From contig JAQWMQ010000044.1 in the NCBI GenBank assembly GCA_029246705.1, positions 1 to 45,440 on the forward strand: a stretch of 45,440 bases of DNA, in the 5' to 3' direction. The notes under the pieces were generated by a model, which saw only the letters and a program-made list of their open reading frames with translations, did not search any database and was not told the DNA's origin. This DNA comes from Phycisphaerales bacterium. Lineage in GTDB: Bacteria > Planctomycetota > Phycisphaerae > Phycisphaerales > SM1A02. A program made the position numbers and the translations under genes. This document shows, in pieces, positions 24,536 to 33,442 of the stretch. Positions within the stretch are counted from its first letter, which is position 1. Each line of letters begins with the position of its first letter.

Positions 24536-25776
24536 CGGACATCTCCTCGAATACGTGGTGTCAGTCGGCTGAGCCTATCCAGCGCCTCCTGGATGAGAGC
24601 CTGTGGTTTGCAGAACGCGAAACGAACCATGGATTTCATGCCGAGCCCGCCTTCGGTGAAGACGCTGCTCGGGATCGCGGCGATGCCAACGGTCTCGAGC
24701 ATTCGATCGCAGAACGCATGATCGTCATCATCTCCGAGACCGGTGATGTCGGCCAGGATGAAATAGGTGCCTTCCGGCGCGATGGGTTCCAGGCCGGCGG
24801 AGGTGAGACCCTCCAGCAGCAGATCGCGTCGCGTGCCGTAACTTGCGCTCAGGCTGAGGTCCCAGTCAGTGCCGTAGTCGTTCAGTGCCCGCGTTGCCGC
24901 CTTCTGGAGCGGGACAGGCACGGAGAAGACGAGGAACTGGTGCGCGGCCCTGATCGCCGAGGTCAGGGTGCCGGTGGCACATGCCCAGCCGATCTTCCAT
25001 CCGGTGCAGCTGTAGGTCTTTCCCATGCTGGAGATCACGATCGTCCGGTCCCGCATGCCGGGCATGGAGCCGATCGAACGGTGGGGACGCGTGAAGACCA
25101 GCCGTTCGTAGACCTCGTCACTCACGCAGATGAGGTCATGCTTGATGCAGCAGTCGGAGACATCCGCCAGTTCCTGGTCATCGAGCACCCTGCCGGTCGG
25201 ATTCCACGGACTGTTCAGAACGATCATCCGGGTGCGTGGCGTGATCGCCTTTTCGATGAGGTCGCGCGTGATCCTGAACCCGGGGGCAGGCGGTGCGAGC
25301 CGTCTCGCATGTGCGCCGGCCATCGCAACCAGTGCGGGGTAGGCGTCGTAGGCAGGATCGAACAGGATCACTTCGTCATCATGTTCGAGAGTCCCGAGCA
25401 GCGCCGCCGCCAGGGCCCCCGTCGCCCCGGAGGTCACGGTCACCTCGTGGTCCGGATGCCAGCGTTCCCGACCACGACGCGCCTGGTCATTGGCGATGGC
25501 CTGCCGGAGTTCCGGGATACCGGACATGGGGGCATACTGGTTGTGTCCTGCCTGCAGTGATGCGATCGATGCCTCGATGAGTGCCTGGGGTGGATCCTCG
25601 TCGGGAAAACCCTGTCCCAGGTTGATCGCATTCCTTGCTGCGGCGCGTTGGCTGATGGTCGTGAAGATCGTGGTGCCGAATGGTGCCAGGCGCGTGGTGG
25701 TGCCATGGGTCCCGGGGCCGGAACCCATCGAACCCGAGGGCGTGTTCGTGCTGGAATGTGCAGGTCGTCGGGTCAT
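24532..25776 (-). CDS. Class I PLP-dependent aminotransferase (KAT/methionine aminotransferase-like)
   Basis: A 414-aa transaminase of fold type I. Signatures are INLGQGFPDEDPP near the N-terminus, the NSPWNPTGRVLDD cofactor-binding block, SDEVYERLVF, and the PLP lysine in SSMGKTYSCTGWKIGW. This resembles the kynurenine / glutamine / methionine aminotransferase subgroup, which uses several amino acids and 2-oxo acids; the exact substrate is not determined. ATG 25776 is the start: upstream in-frame sequence is the antisense of the divergent Nudix gene. The stop overlaps the QueC-like gene by 4 nt. The first 20 residues are low-complexity Ser/Thr/Gly. Confidence 0.93.
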   Translation of the reverse strand: MTRRPAHSSTNTPSGSMGSGPGTHGTTTRLAPFGTTIFTTISQRAAARNAINLGQGFPDEDPPQALIEASIASLQAGHNQYAPMSGIPELRQAIANDQARRGRERWHPDHEVTVTSGATGALAAALLGTLEHDDEVILFDPAYDAYPALVAMAGAHARRLAPPAPGFRITRDLIEKAITPRTRMIVLNSPWNPTGRVLDDQELADVSDCCIKHDLICVSDEVYERLVFTRPHRSIGSMPGMRDRTIVISSMGKTYSCTGWKIGWACATGTLTSAIRAAHQFLVFSVPVPLQKAATRALNDYGTDWDLSLSASYGTRRDLLLEGLTSAGLEPIAPEGTYFILADITGLGDDDDHAFCDRMLETVGIAAIPSSVFTEGGLGMKSMVRFAFCKPQALIQEALDRLSRLTPRIRGDVR

Positions 25777-25836
25777 CTCAACCGCTACTGTACCTGAGCG
25801 GTGGGCCTCGTCCCACTCCAGATGGAAGGCCCGGCG

Positions 25837-26370
25837 ATGACTCGTGAGCAGCAACCCGTGAACACTCGAATCCTGCATGCAGGCTCCCACCTGCGTTTTC
25901 TCGAACAGGACGGATGGGAGTACGTCAGTCGTACCTCTGCAAGAAACGTGGTCGGCGTCATCGCATTGACCGATGCCGGTGAGCTGGTGCTGGTCGAGCA
26001 ACATCGAACGCCGACCGGATGTCCGGTGATCGAGCTGCCGGCCGGTCTGATCGGGGACCAGGGAGCGGAAACAGATCTTGAAGCCGCTGCCCGGGAACTC
26101 GAGGAGGAGACCGGTTTCCAGGCGGATCGCTTTGAACGGCTCTGGACGGGGCCGAGCAGTTCGGGGTTGACGGACGAATTGGTGGTCCTGGTACGAGCGT
26201 TCGGACTCAGGCGCGTTCATGCCGGTGGCGGGGTCGACCAGGAGCGGATCGTCGTTCATCTGGTTCAACTGGGGCAACTGGATTCCTGGCTCGTGGCTCG
26301 TGAAAGTTCGGGACTCCTCGTCGACTTGAAGGTACGCTTGGCAAGGCACGCCCTGGAGATGACATCGTGA
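25837..26370 (+). CDS. Nudix hydrolase (ADP-ribose pyrophosphatase-like)
   Basis: A 177-aa hydrolase of nucleoside diphosphates linked to another group. The Nudix box carries REL-EEE-TG at residues 86-93 (Arg86, Glu87, Glu90, Glu91, Gly93), preceded by ELPAGLIG. This is the ADP-ribose / NDP-sugar pyrophosphatase type, though the spacing of the first Gly is slightly altered. ATG 25837 is chosen because GGAAGG lies 7-8 nt upstream; a GTG at 25801 is in frame. The stop overlaps the start of the following lipoprotein gene (GTGA at 26367-26370). It is divergent from the aminotransferase, with 60 bp between the starts to hold both promoters. Confidence 0.9.
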   Translation: MTREQQPVNTRILHAGSHLRFLEQDGWEYVSRTSARNVVGVIALTDAGELVLVEQHRTPTGCPVIELPAGLIGDQGAETDLEAAARELEEETGFQADRFERLWTGPSSSGLTDELVVLVRAFGLRRVHAGGGVDQERIVVHLVQLGQLDSWLVARESSGLLVDLKVRLARHALEMTS

Positions 26371-27800
26371 AGACCCTTCCGCCGTTCGGTTGTTCCTGCC
26401 TGCTGATCCTGATGCTCGTCGCGACTTCACTTGGTACTGCATGCACGCAGCGCGAGGTCGTGGTGCGCATGCGTGACGAGGGCGGCATGCCCCAGCGCAG
26501 CTTCTCCGACAACGCACCGAGTTCACGGGATCTCAAGGAGCTCTCCGTGGTCTACGGCCATGCCCCCGACAAGGACGAGCAGACCGGCCTGGTCAGTTTC
26601 AGCGGCTCCTTCGAGGATGAGCTTCCCCGGGAACTCGACGGTGCGAATGGCTGGAGCCGGATGAACAGCGCCTTCGGTCACACGACCTTGTGGTACGAGG
26701 CTCCCTCCACCACTCGAGAAGCCTGGCCGAGGCTGGTTCAGCGGGTCGAATCCGGGATCCTCTGGTTGCGGATATTGAAGCGGTGGGCCCAGTCCCGCTA
26801 CGAGGAGGACCGCGCCGAACTGATCGACCAGGTGTTCGAGGAGGAGTTCATTCCCGGCATAGTCGACGGATACCTGCGCTGGGTCGGCGCGGGAGCGATC
26901 ATGAGCGCGCAGAGGGTGGGTCTGAATGTGCGCAAGGAGGAGGACCGCAAGGAAGTGACCGCGGACGAGATGTTCCGCCTGCAGGTGATCCTTCCCCTGC
27001 TCATCGCACTCGCCACCGACGGCCCCCTCGAGCCGAACGAACTTCACTCCGCCTTTCTCATCGGGATAGATGGTGCGGCATCCAAGGCCGAGCGTGATCG
27101 GGTCTGGAAGAGCGTCGGCAGGCCAGCGGTGCTTCGTTTCCTCCAGCGCTTCGAGCCGGAACGAACCGACATCACCCTGGAGGAGATACGTTCCTGGGGT
27201 TTTTCGATCCTGCTCTTCTCGGCGAACACCAGTCGCTACAAGGACCTGATGCTCGCTTCACCGGCTCTTTCGGAAGAGGACAAGAAGAGCCTTCGCAATG
27301 GTGGCATCGTCTTTCCTCCGGCTCCGTTCGGGGTCAAGTTCCTCGGTAGGACGACACCGACGAAGGCGACCCTGGAACTCGAGCCCTCGCATCCGAGCTT
27401 CATGACCAACGGCGTGATGATTCCACTCGAGGAACGAACCGGATCCATCAGTGGTGATGATCGTGACCTGCTCAGGTTCGAGATGAACATCACGCCACCG
27501 GACGAGGGCCCCCTGTTCGGCTCCCCCCCTGCCTATGCACTCTGGTCGACCCCTGATGAGAAGCGACAGGAGATCATCTTCGGTTCGGTGCTCCTGACCG
27601 GCATGGATCTCGCGGTCATCGCCGGTTGGGAGACCATCATGTCCGACGAGGATCGGGCGATCTGGCTGGAAGCGATCTCGTTGGCCGAGACCAGTGGCTC
27701 GGTGGCTCCCATTGCGAGCTTCCTCGAGGATCGTCTCGAAACGACACCCCCCGCATTGCTCAAGAGCGTGGGATTGGATCTGCCGCCCTCAGCTTCATGA
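26367..27800 (+). CDS. Predicted lipoprotein of unknown function
   Basis: A 477-aa protein starting with GTG 26367, coupled to the Nudix gene by a 4-nt overlap. The signal peptide ends with lipobox GTAC (Cys at about residue 27), so it should be anchored in the membrane and exported. The rest is acidic and mixed helix/strand, with a hydrophilic ILKRWAQSRYEEDRAELIDQ-type helical segment and no recognised domain. It has no visible catalytic motif. The role is unknown; the pairing with a Nudix enzyme in one operon may be accidental. Confidence 0.75.
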   Translation: MKTLPPFGCSCLLILMLVATSLGTACTQREVVVRMRDEGGMPQRSFSDNAPSSRDLKELSVVYGHAPDKDEQTGLVSFSGSFEDELPRELDGANGWSRMNSAFGHTTLWYEAPSTTREAWPRLVQRVESGILWLRILKRWAQSRYEEDRAELIDQVFEEEFIPGIVDGYLRWVGAGAIMSAQRVGLNVRKEEDRKEVTADEMFRLQVILPLLIALATDGPLEPNELHSAFLIGIDGAASKAERDRVWKSVGRPAVLRFLQRFEPERTDITLEEIRSWGFSILLFSANTSRYKDLMLASPALSEEDKKSLRNGGIVFPPAPFGVKFLGRTTPTKATLELEPSHPSFMTNGVMIPLEERTGSISGDDRDLLRFEMNITPPDEGPLFGSPPAYALWSTPDEKRQEIIFGSVLLTGMDLAVIAGWETIMSDEDRAIWLEAISLAETSGSVAPIASFLEDRLETTPPALLKSVGLDLPPSAS

Positions 27801-28013
27801 GTCAAATTCGACACCGAGCGTCAATATTGGCTTTTAACGCGAATCAGCGGTGAGATGAAGCCGAAGAGACTGAAGGTGGAATCACTTCTTGAATGGACCC
27901 CCAGGGGGCTCCTAGGATGAACGGTTCCATCAGGGGAGCCAGGTTGGGTCATCGCACCGTGCGATCAGATCCCCCGACCATGCCATGCCGCAGCACCATG
28001 GAGTTCAGCACTC

Positions 28014-30860
28014 ATGTCGAAGAACCGTCAGATGATCCTCGCGGGTGTGGTTGTCACCGCCTGCACCGGTCTGCTCGTACCCGTCTCTGCCGCACCGCAG
28101 ATGCCGCGTCCTCAGGAAGGCCCGGAAGCTCCGGAGTTCCCGCCCTTTGCGACCGTCTCGGACGGCTACAAGGAAGTGAAGTCCACCGAGGATGGCGAAA
28201 GGCCGCTCTACCGTCTTTGGGTGAACGCCAAGAAGCAGAAGGTGCTCGCCGAGCTGCCGCGTGACTTCGCCAAGCGAAACGTCTTCATCGGATGGACCAT
28301 TTCCGGTGGACGATCCGATGCGGGCGTCCAGACCGGCGATCTCTACGCTCGCTGGAAGCGCTTTGGCAAGAACCTTGCATTGGTCGAACCAAACCTGATG
28401 GTTCGTACCACGGGTGATCGCGAGAGTCGAGCCGCCTCGAGTCGGGTGAACACCGATCGCGTGGTGCTCGATGTGCCGATCCTCTGCATGGGCCCCAACG
28501 GAGGCCCGGTGATCGACGCGACCGACCTCTTCCTTCGAGGTTCGAGCGACTTCTTCGGGAACATCACGCGTGGGGCAAGAACCAACCTGGCGGTCATCAA
28601 GAAGGCCAAGGCCTTCCCGAAGAACACCGAACTCGCCTTCGAGCTGCCGGATTCATCCGGTCGCTTCATGACCCTGGCGTATTCACTGCGGGACATCCCC
28701 CAGTCCAACAGCTACAAGCCGCGGCAGGCGGATCAGCGCGTCGGCTACTTCACCACGCTCTATCGGGACATCGGAGATGCATCGGTGGATTCCCCCTGGA
28801 ACCGCATGATCAACCGCTGGCACCTGGAAAAGGCCGATCCCAGCCTTGAAATAAGCCCACCGAAGGAGCCGATCGTCTTCTACCTCGAATCAACGACTCC
28901 GGTTCGCTACCGGCGCTGGGTCAGGGACGGGGTGCTCGAATGGAACAAGGCATTCGAGAAGATCGGCATCGTGAACGCGGTCGAGGTCTACCAGCAGGAT
29001 GCAGTGACCGGTGCTCACATGGAGAAGGACTCGGAGGATGCTCGTTACAACTTCATTCTCTGGACCAACGGTGACATGGGCTACGCAATCGGCCCGAGCC
29101 GAGTGCACCCCATGACCGGCCAGATCCTCGATGCTGACGTGGTCATGGACGAGGGTTTCGTGAACTCATGGGTGAAGTCCTGGGAGAACCTCATCGCCGA
29201 GCAGGCCATGGAGGGTTTCGGGCCTTCCACGCTCACCTGGCTTGAAAGCAACCCCGCAAATGACCCCAGGATCCTGCTCGCTTCACCGGACAAGCGTGAG
29301 TCGACTTCGCGCAAGTTGATGCGAGAGGCCGCGTACCGCCGTGCAAACGGAAAGGTCGCGACCCCTTTCGCCCTGAAGAAGCCGCAGCGATTGATCGCAG
29401 GCGACGGCGACATCACCCACGAGGTCGATGAGATGTCACCGGTCTGCATGAACCGAAACATGAAGTCGATGGATATCGCGTTGATGCGGATGGATCCGAC
29501 TCTGGTCGCCGAGCTCGTCGGCCGGGACCCGTCCGAGGGCCAGCAGCTGGACGGGGTGCCCGAGTGGTACATCGGTCCGATGCTCAAGGACGTGATCATG
29601 CACGAGGTCGGGCACACCCTGGGCCTTCGTCACAACTTCAAGGCGTCCGGCATCTACGATCTCTCCGAGATGCACGACGAGGAGATGGCAGGTCGCCCCA
29701 TTGCGGGAAGCGTCATGGACTATCTCCCGGTCAACATCAACATGGGTGATGGCGAGACCCAGGGTCCGTTCACCATGGAGACCCTCGGGCCATATGACTA
29801 CTGGGCCATCGAGTTCGGGTATGGATCAGGCGACCCCCTCGAGGTCGCCAAGCGATGTGCCGACCCGATGCTCGCCTTCGCGACCGACGAGGACACCTTC
29901 GGTCCGGACCCCATGGCGCGGCGGTTCGACAATGGCAAGAATTCACTCGACTATGCCGACAGCCAGATGCGGCTGGTCAAGGCCCTGCGCGCCGAACTGC
30001 TTGAACGCATGGTCGAGAACGGGGAAGGCTGGAGCAAGGCACGCAGCGGCTACCAGATGCTTCTTGGTCGTCATATCGGTGCGGTTTCCATCGCTGGAAA
30101 CTGGGTTGGAGGATCGACCCTGAACCGCGACCGTCGAGGCGACCCTGGCGACCGAGACCCGATCGAAGTCATTCCCGCCGAACAGCAACGTCGTGCACTC
30201 CGGTTCGTGCTCGAGAACACCATGCATGACGAGTGCTTCGGCCTGACCCCGGAGCTGCTCCACAAGATGACCGTGGACAAGTGGTTCGACGAGGCGGGCT
30301 TCAGCACGCTTGTCGCCGATCAGCCCCTTCCGGTCCATGACACCATCTCCGGCATCCAGGGAACCGCACTGACCATCGCGCTCAACCCCGGGATCCTCAA
30401 TCGTGTCTACGACAACGAGTTCCGATCCGCAGGTGAGGTCGATCTCCTGACCGTTCCCGAGGTGATGGACATCGTCCACGCCGAGGTCTGGGCCGAACTC
30501 GATGACGAGATCGACGGCGACTACGACTCCAAACGGCCCTACATCTCGAGCCTCCGTCGCAACCTGCAGCGGGCGCATCTTGATCGACTGACCGAGATGA
30601 GCGGTCCCGAGAACGGGTACGGTGCGGTTTCGATGCCCGTCGCGACACTGTCTCGAATGCAGCTGCGCGCCTTGCGTTCCGATCTGGACCAGGTCCTCGA
30701 ACGCAGTTCGAGGCTTGACCCCTACACCGTCGCCCACCTCCAGGAAGCGCGTGAGATCGTGGGACGGGTCCTCGAACCCCAGCACATCTACAACACGCAT
30801 GAAATCGGTGGGTCCCAACCGCAGATGAACTTCGGTGGCATGTTCGGCCAGCCGGAGTGA
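28014..30860 (+). CDS. Secreted zinc metalloprotease (metzincin-type, DUF5117-like)
   Basis: A 948-aa secreted protein. Residues 1-27 are a Sec signal (AAGVVVTACTGLLVPVSAAP-like). The zinc site HEVGHTLGLRH is at residues 530-540 (His530, Glu531, His534, His540), which is the HExxHxxGxxH pattern of metzincins. Upstream regions resemble the DUF5117 / DUF5118 and downstream DUF4953 organisation of the large bacterial zinc-dependent metalloprotease family, from memory. Likely role: degradation of extracellular protein. The start ATG has GGAG 10 nt upstream. The gene is monocistronic with a strong terminator at 30908-30938. Confidence 0.88.
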   Translation: MSKNRQMILAGVVVTACTGLLVPVSAAPQMPRPQEGPEAPEFPPFATVSDGYKEVKSTEDGERPLYRLWVNAKKQKVLAELPRDFAKRNVFIGWTISGGRSDAGVQTGDLYARWKRFGKNLALVEPNLMVRTTGDRESRAASSRVNTDRVVLDVPILCMGPNGGPVIDATDLFLRGSSDFFGNITRGARTNLAVIKKAKAFPKNTELAFELPDSSGRFMTLAYSLRDIPQSNSYKPRQADQRVGYFTTLYRDIGDASVDSPWNRMINRWHLEKADPSLEISPPKEPIVFYLESTTPVRYRRWVRDGVLEWNKAFEKIGIVNAVEVYQQDAVTGAHMEKDSEDARYNFILWTNGDMGYAIGPSRVHPMTGQILDADVVMDEGFVNSWVKSWENLIAEQAMEGFGPSTLTWLESNPANDPRILLASPDKRESTSRKLMREAAYRRANGKVATPFALKKPQRLIAGDGDITHEVDEMSPVCMNRNMKSMDIALMRMDPTLVAELVGRDPSEGQQLDGVPEWYIGPMLKDVIMHEVGHTLGLRHNFKASGIYDLSEMHDEEMAGRPIAGSVMDYLPVNINMGDGETQGPFTMETLGPYDYWAIEFGYGSGDPLEVAKRCADPMLAFATDEDTFGPDPMARRFDNGKNSLDYADSQMRLVKALRAELLERMVENGEGWSKARSGYQMLLGRHIGAVSIAGNWVGGSTLNRDRRGDPGDRDPIEVIPAEQQRRALRFVLENTMHDECFGLTPELLHKMTVDKWFDEAGFSTLVADQPLPVHDTISGIQGTALTIALNPGILNRVYDNEFRSAGEVDLLTVPEVMDIVHAEVWAELDDEIDGDYDSKRPYISSLRRNLQRAHLDRLTEMSGPENGYGAVSMPVATLSRMQLRALRSDLDQVLERSSRLDPYTVAHLQEAREIVGRVLEPQHIYNTHEIGGSQPQMNFGGMFGQPE

Positions 30861-30907
30861 CGCAGTGAACTCGTGGGCGATGCCCGCGGAACAACTCCTG
30901 AAACAAG

Positions 30908-30940
30908 AAGGCCCCGCACCTCTCAGGTGCGGGGCCTTTT
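30908..30940 (+). terminator. Intrinsic terminator after the metalloprotease gene
   Basis: A 14-bp perfect stem (30908-30921 with 30925-30938) and 3-nt loop, ending in a TTTT run on the plus strand. It is symmetric enough to work also for the convergent gene ending at 30971. Confidence 0.92.
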
Positions 30941-30970
30941 CATGATCGTGACGAACGGATCGGCCTGGGG

Positions 30971-31546
30971 TCAGCCGTCCTTCTTCCATTCCTTGCGGGC
31001 ATCCTCGAGGGACAGGTAGCTGTAGCTGCTGAAACCCGCGGAGGCGTTCCCCATGGCACCGGTGGGATCGACTCGGAAGAGGATCACGCCGTTGGAGTAA
31101 TCGGTACTGATGTCGGTGCCTGCGGTTCCTGCAACGACATTCGCCTTGGCATCCCATGCGAACTTCCCGGCCTTGAAGTTGTCGAAGGCAGCCTTGTCCT
31201 TGAAGAAGATGAGCAGAGTCCACTTCTCGCCGCCGGCGACTGCGCCGATTGAATGTTCGTCGACTCGTGCGTAGCCGACGAGCGTGCCATCCTCATAGAC
31301 GGCGCCGCGTCCCCAGCCACCGGCGAAGAGCAGGCCGCCCTCCCCGACCACCGGGAAGATCGTGTAGCCGTAGGCATCGTCGACGAAGGTCGCGATCTTC
31401 GGATTCTTGCTCGCGATCGACTGGATCAGCTGCTCGGTGTCGTCGTTGAAGGTGGAGGCGTCCTTCTGTGCCGGGGCGACCTGGCAGGCAGGCAGGGCCA
31501 GGGCCGTGGCGAGGATGAACATGATTGGAAGGAACAGCTTGGACAT
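30971..31546 (-). CDS. SYLF-like (Ysc84) lipoprotein
   Basis: A 191-aa predicted lipoprotein. ATG 31546 is chosen (AAGGAG 7-8 nt upstream); the signal peptide ends with lipobox LPAC. The mature part resembles the lipid-binding SYLF/Ysc84 domain: VDDAYGYTIFPVVGEGG and the GWGRGAVYEDG loop. The last part reads GFSSYSYLSLEDARKEWKKDG. SYLF proteins bind phosphoinositides or membranes in eukaryotes; the bacterial role is not established. It is convergent with the metalloprotease gene and has the 9-bp tandem repeats (31644-31677) upstream. Confidence 0.8.
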   Translation of the reverse strand: MSKLFLPIMFILATALALPACQVAPAQKDASTFNDDTEQLIQSIASKNPKIATFVDDAYGYTIFPVVGEGGLLFAGGWGRGAVYEDGTLVGYARVDEHSIGAVAGGEKWTLLIFFKDKAAFDNFKAGKFAWDAKANVVAGTAGTDISTDYSNGVILFRVDPTGAMGNASAGFSSYSYLSLEDARKEWKKDG

Positions 31547-31643
31547 GACCGGACTCCTTGTTTGCGTGATTACGGGCGTCTGTCGATGGGGAGGCGTCAC
31601 CCTCTGCAGGATGACACTAACCGGAACCCTTCGATCCGGTGTG

Positions 31644-31677
31644 GTTCATGCTGTTCATGCTGTTCATGCTGTTCATG
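31644..31677. repeat. Short tandem repeat, 9-bp unit (3.8 copies)
   Basis: Unit GTTCATGCT at 31644-31652, 31653-31661, 31662-31670 and a partial copy to 31677. It lies in the 160-bp intergenic region between the SYLF-like gene start and the end of the M28 gene. Confidence 0.9.
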
Positions 31678-31706
31678 GGAGGTACCGGGGCTGGTCAGGG
31701 CCGGGG

Positions 31707-33068
31707 TTACTCGGTTCGGGGCCGGAGCATCACGGGGATGTCGAGCTCGGCATCCGCGCGAAGCAGCGTCACGGTCACCACATCACCCGGTTCATGGGCT
31801 GTCATCATCATCATCCACTCTCGGATCCCTTCGATCGGGGTTCCGTTCCAGGCGAGCAGGCGATCCCCCTTGAGGATGCCAGCGTCCTCGGCGCTGGTGT
31901 CAGGCGACACCCCGGCGACGGCGATGCCGGGCAGGACGTCGCCGTAGTTGCCGGGCTTGATTCCGAAGCGAACCTTCATGTCTGACAGGGACGGACCCCC
32001 ATCGCCGGTTTCAAAGCCTTCGATCTTCTGGTGGACGGGAGCTTCGGGCGTGACCGCGGCAAGCAGGGCCACCTGGGCGATGAGGTCCGAGGCAGCAGCT
32101 CCGTCTCTCACGTTGATTCGCCATGATTCGTCGTCAGGGGTGTGGTACTCATCCGGGAATATCGACTCGGTGAAGAACAGCACCGGGACGCCGCGCCGGT
32201 AGAACTCGGCGTGGTCACTTCTCGAGGTCAGACCGCTTGGCCGCAGCACGGTCAGGGAGTCTTCCTTGACCGCCTGGTCCAGCAGCTTGCCCAGGGTAGA
32301 TCCGGTGCCGGTTCCGTTCGCGGAGACAGAGCGGTCCTGGATTCTCCCGATCATGTCGACATTGATCATGAGCGAGACCGATTCGATCGGCATGGGCAGG
32401 TTGTCCGCCAGATGTGCGGATCCGTTCAGGCCGCTTTCCTCCCCACTGAAGGTCACGAAGAGAATCGTGCGTCTCGGCACGCCCTGAAGCTCGGCGGAGG
32501 CGAGGGCCGTCGTGACGAGCTCTGCGGCAAGGAGGACGGCAGCGGTTCCGGAGGCATTGTCATCAGCCCCCTCGTGGATCATCCCGGCGCCGCGCCGGGA
32601 GCCGAATGCGCCGCGCCCCAGGTGATCATGGTGTGCGCCCACGATGATCCATTGAACGGCGAGCTGCCCCTGCCCGGGGAGCACGGCGCCCACGTTGCGT
32701 CCCTCGACGATACGGGCTTCGTCTCGGCTGTTGAAGCGGCCACCCTGCTTGAAGGTGAATGCCTGGAAATGGCTGTCTTGTTCGAATGCCGGCTGGAGCC
32801 CCAGCTGGTTGAATGTTCTCGCGATGACCTGTTCGGCGATCTGGCTGCCTTCGTCACCCGGCAGTCGTCCTTCGAGTGCCGGGTGGGCAAGGAGCACGAC
32901 GTGCTCGTGGAAGCGCCGCTCGCTCTGGTCTGCATTCGCAAGGGCACTCGCGATGGGGTCCGTGGTGCCCCCCTCCTGCAGCAAGTCGGTTGAGGCCGAT
33001 GCACTCAGGCCGGTGAGCTGCAGGGCCAGCAGGAAGGTCATGGTGGATCTGGTGCGTAGGTGTGTCAT
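31707..33068 (-). CDS. Secreted M28 family aminopeptidase with C-terminal PDZ domain
   Basis: A 453-aa exported zinc peptidase. ATG 33068 was used (a TTG 9 nt upstream is in frame). The signal peptide covers about residues 1-26. The M28 domain has the two-zinc ligand set: His146 and Asp148 (AHHDH), the bridging Asp in GADDNASG (about 169), Glu210-Glu211 (SGEESG), Asp238 (NVDMIG) and His286 (SDHAEF). Residues about 360-450 form a PDZ-like domain (VAGVSPDTSAEDAGILKGDRLL). Likely role: trimming peptides outside the cytoplasm. The upstream region contains two hairpins (33262-33313). Confidence 0.93.
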   Translation of the reverse strand: MTHLRTRSTMTFLLALQLTGLSASASTDLLQEGGTTDPIASALANADQSERRFHEHVVLLAHPALEGRLPGDEGSQIAEQVIARTFNQLGLQPAFEQDSHFQAFTFKQGGRFNSRDEARIVEGRNVGAVLPGQGQLAVQWIIVGAHHDHLGRGAFGSRRGAGMIHEGADDNASGTAAVLLAAELVTTALASAELQGVPRRTILFVTFSGEESGLNGSAHLADNLPMPIESVSLMINVDMIGRIQDRSVSANGTGTGSTLGKLLDQAVKEDSLTVLRPSGLTSRSDHAEFYRRGVPVLFFTESIFPDEYHTPDDESWRINVRDGAAASDLIAQVALLAAVTPEAPVHQKIEGFETGDGGPSLSDMKVRFGIKPGNYGDVLPGIAVAGVSPDTSAEDAGILKGDRLLAWNGTPIEGIREWMMMMTAHEPGDVVTVTLLRADAELDIPVMLRPRTE

Positions 33069-33261
33069 CTGGGTCAAGTCCGCTGCGCTGGGTGGTGCAC
33101 GCCTGGTCTGGGTCGAAGAACGTCAAGGTCCAAGAACATGGAAGAGTTGGCTATTTAACCGTTTAGCGTGATTGTACCGTTGGTTTCAAGAGGGGTTTGG
33201 GTACGGTATCCGTTTCCCTCCCGGGCATGATGTCATCACGATGGAGAGTAGGAAAGAATAG

Positions 33262-33313
33262 CCACGACCCTCAGCGGGCGTCGTGGATTGACGGGCGGTC
33301 CTCCGTGGACCGC
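33262..33313. other. Pair of hairpins in the M28 upstream region
   Basis: Stem 1 has arms 33262-33268 and 33280-33286 (CCACGAC / GTCGTGG). Stem 2 has arms 33295-33301 and 33307-33313 (GCGGTCC / GGACCGC). They lie about 200 bp upstream of the M28 start on the minus strand. They may be part of a leader RNA or a small RNA. The 365-bp interval around them holds no convincing gene. Confidence 0.5.
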
Positions 33314-33369
33314 TTGTCGCATTTTGGGGCGTTTGATCCGGGTCATGGGGGTGTTTTCGGGGGTCAAAA

Positions 33370-33402
33370 AAAAGAAAGCCCCCCGGCGTGATGCCGGGGG
33401 GC
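33370..33402 (-). terminator. Intrinsic terminator after the 880-aa surface protein gene
   Basis: The stem GCCCCCCGGC / GCCGGGGGGC (33378-33387 with 33393-33402) is followed on the minus strand by TTTCTTTTTTTT. It lies about 40 nt past the stop at 33443. Confidence 0.92.
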
Positions 33403-33442
33403 GGAAGAGTACATGAAGCCCCGGAAGGGGGATCCTGTCGGA

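Noticed and set aside
31639-31947. Plus-strand frame over the tandem repeat
   Set aside because: It is opposite the M28 gene end, and its repeated hydrophobic start (MLFMLF) comes only from the 9-bp repeat.
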